DNA from: an uncultured Alphaproteobacteria bacterium
GTDB lineage: Bacteria; Pseudomonadota; Alphaproteobacteria; RF32; CAG-239
NCBI GenBank assembly: GCA_934255405.1
Contig: CAKQNT010000018.1
Coordinates: 1-23,017 of the forward strand
Direction of reading: 5' to 3'
Length of the DNA: 23,017 bases
Shown: piece after piece, positions 23,002-23,017 of the stretch
Position numbering within the stretch: position 1 is the first letter of the stretch
Layout of the letters: the number at the start of each line of letters is the position of its first letter
Position numbers and translations under genes: made by a program
The notes under the pieces: model-generated
Database searches by the model: none
What the model saw: only the letters and a program-made list of their open reading frames with translations
What the model was told of the DNA's origin: nothing

Positions 23002-23017
23002 CTCGGGATAGAGTCGG

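Noticed and set aside
1..23017. CRISPR array, tRNA, rRNA or insertion sequence
   Set aside because: No regularly spaced repeats, cloverleaf, rRNA core sequence or transposase gene was seen. The only sizeable direct repeat is the 92-bp pair.

Overview
The window reads as a stretch of an uncultured alphaproteobacterial chromosome, probably from a host-associated lineage. The evidence for this is a compact sufB-sufC-sufD-sufS-sufT operon, an alphaproteobacterial-style SucC/SucD-like pair, an NlpD-type LysM/LytM lipoprotein and ordinary AGGAG-type ribosome binding sites. The taxon is an inference; there is no rRNA or tRNA gene here to confirm it.

Left part (1 to about 6.1 kb, minus strand, visibly A/T-rich) is accessory. 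It starts with the edge of a small lipoprotein gene. Next come a TerB-like gene and a putative HExxH metallopeptidase in one operon. A 386-residue protein follows whose N-terminal part carries the signature of SpvC/OspF-type phosphothreonine lyases, and then an 867-residue coiled-coil protein. Three transcription units have their own well-formed promoters. A 92-bp near-perfect copy of the 5' end of the 867-residue gene lies just behind its stop codon. None of the three large proteins has a Sec signal peptide, and all end in long polar tails. I read this block as an effector-like or conflict-type gene set, which is inference.

Middle part (6.2 to 11.3 kb) holds single genes of mixed orientation: an unknown 140-residue protein, a zinc aspartoacylase/desuccinylase-family enzyme, a GNAT acetyltransferase with an attenuator-like terminator in its upstream region, an unknown 147-residue protein with its own promoter and terminator, and a 653-residue protein joining a GH24-lysozyme-like domain to TPR repeats.

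Right part (11.4 to 22.9 kb) is housekeeping with higher G+C. A minus-strand operon runs sufE, sucC-like, sucD-like, comF. A class I glutamine amidotransferase follows, and then the complete SUF iron-sulfur assembly operon read from a promoter near 20.8 kb. Divergent from sufB are a membrane PAS plus degenerate GGDEF protein and an NlpD-like amidase activator. The window ends in a G+C-rich, strongly folded intergenic element.

The main points for follow-up are the SpvC/OspF-like protein with the 92-bp duplication beside it, the SucC/SucD pair that has lost the phosphohistidine and its partner glutamate, and the structured leader upstream of the GNAT gene.
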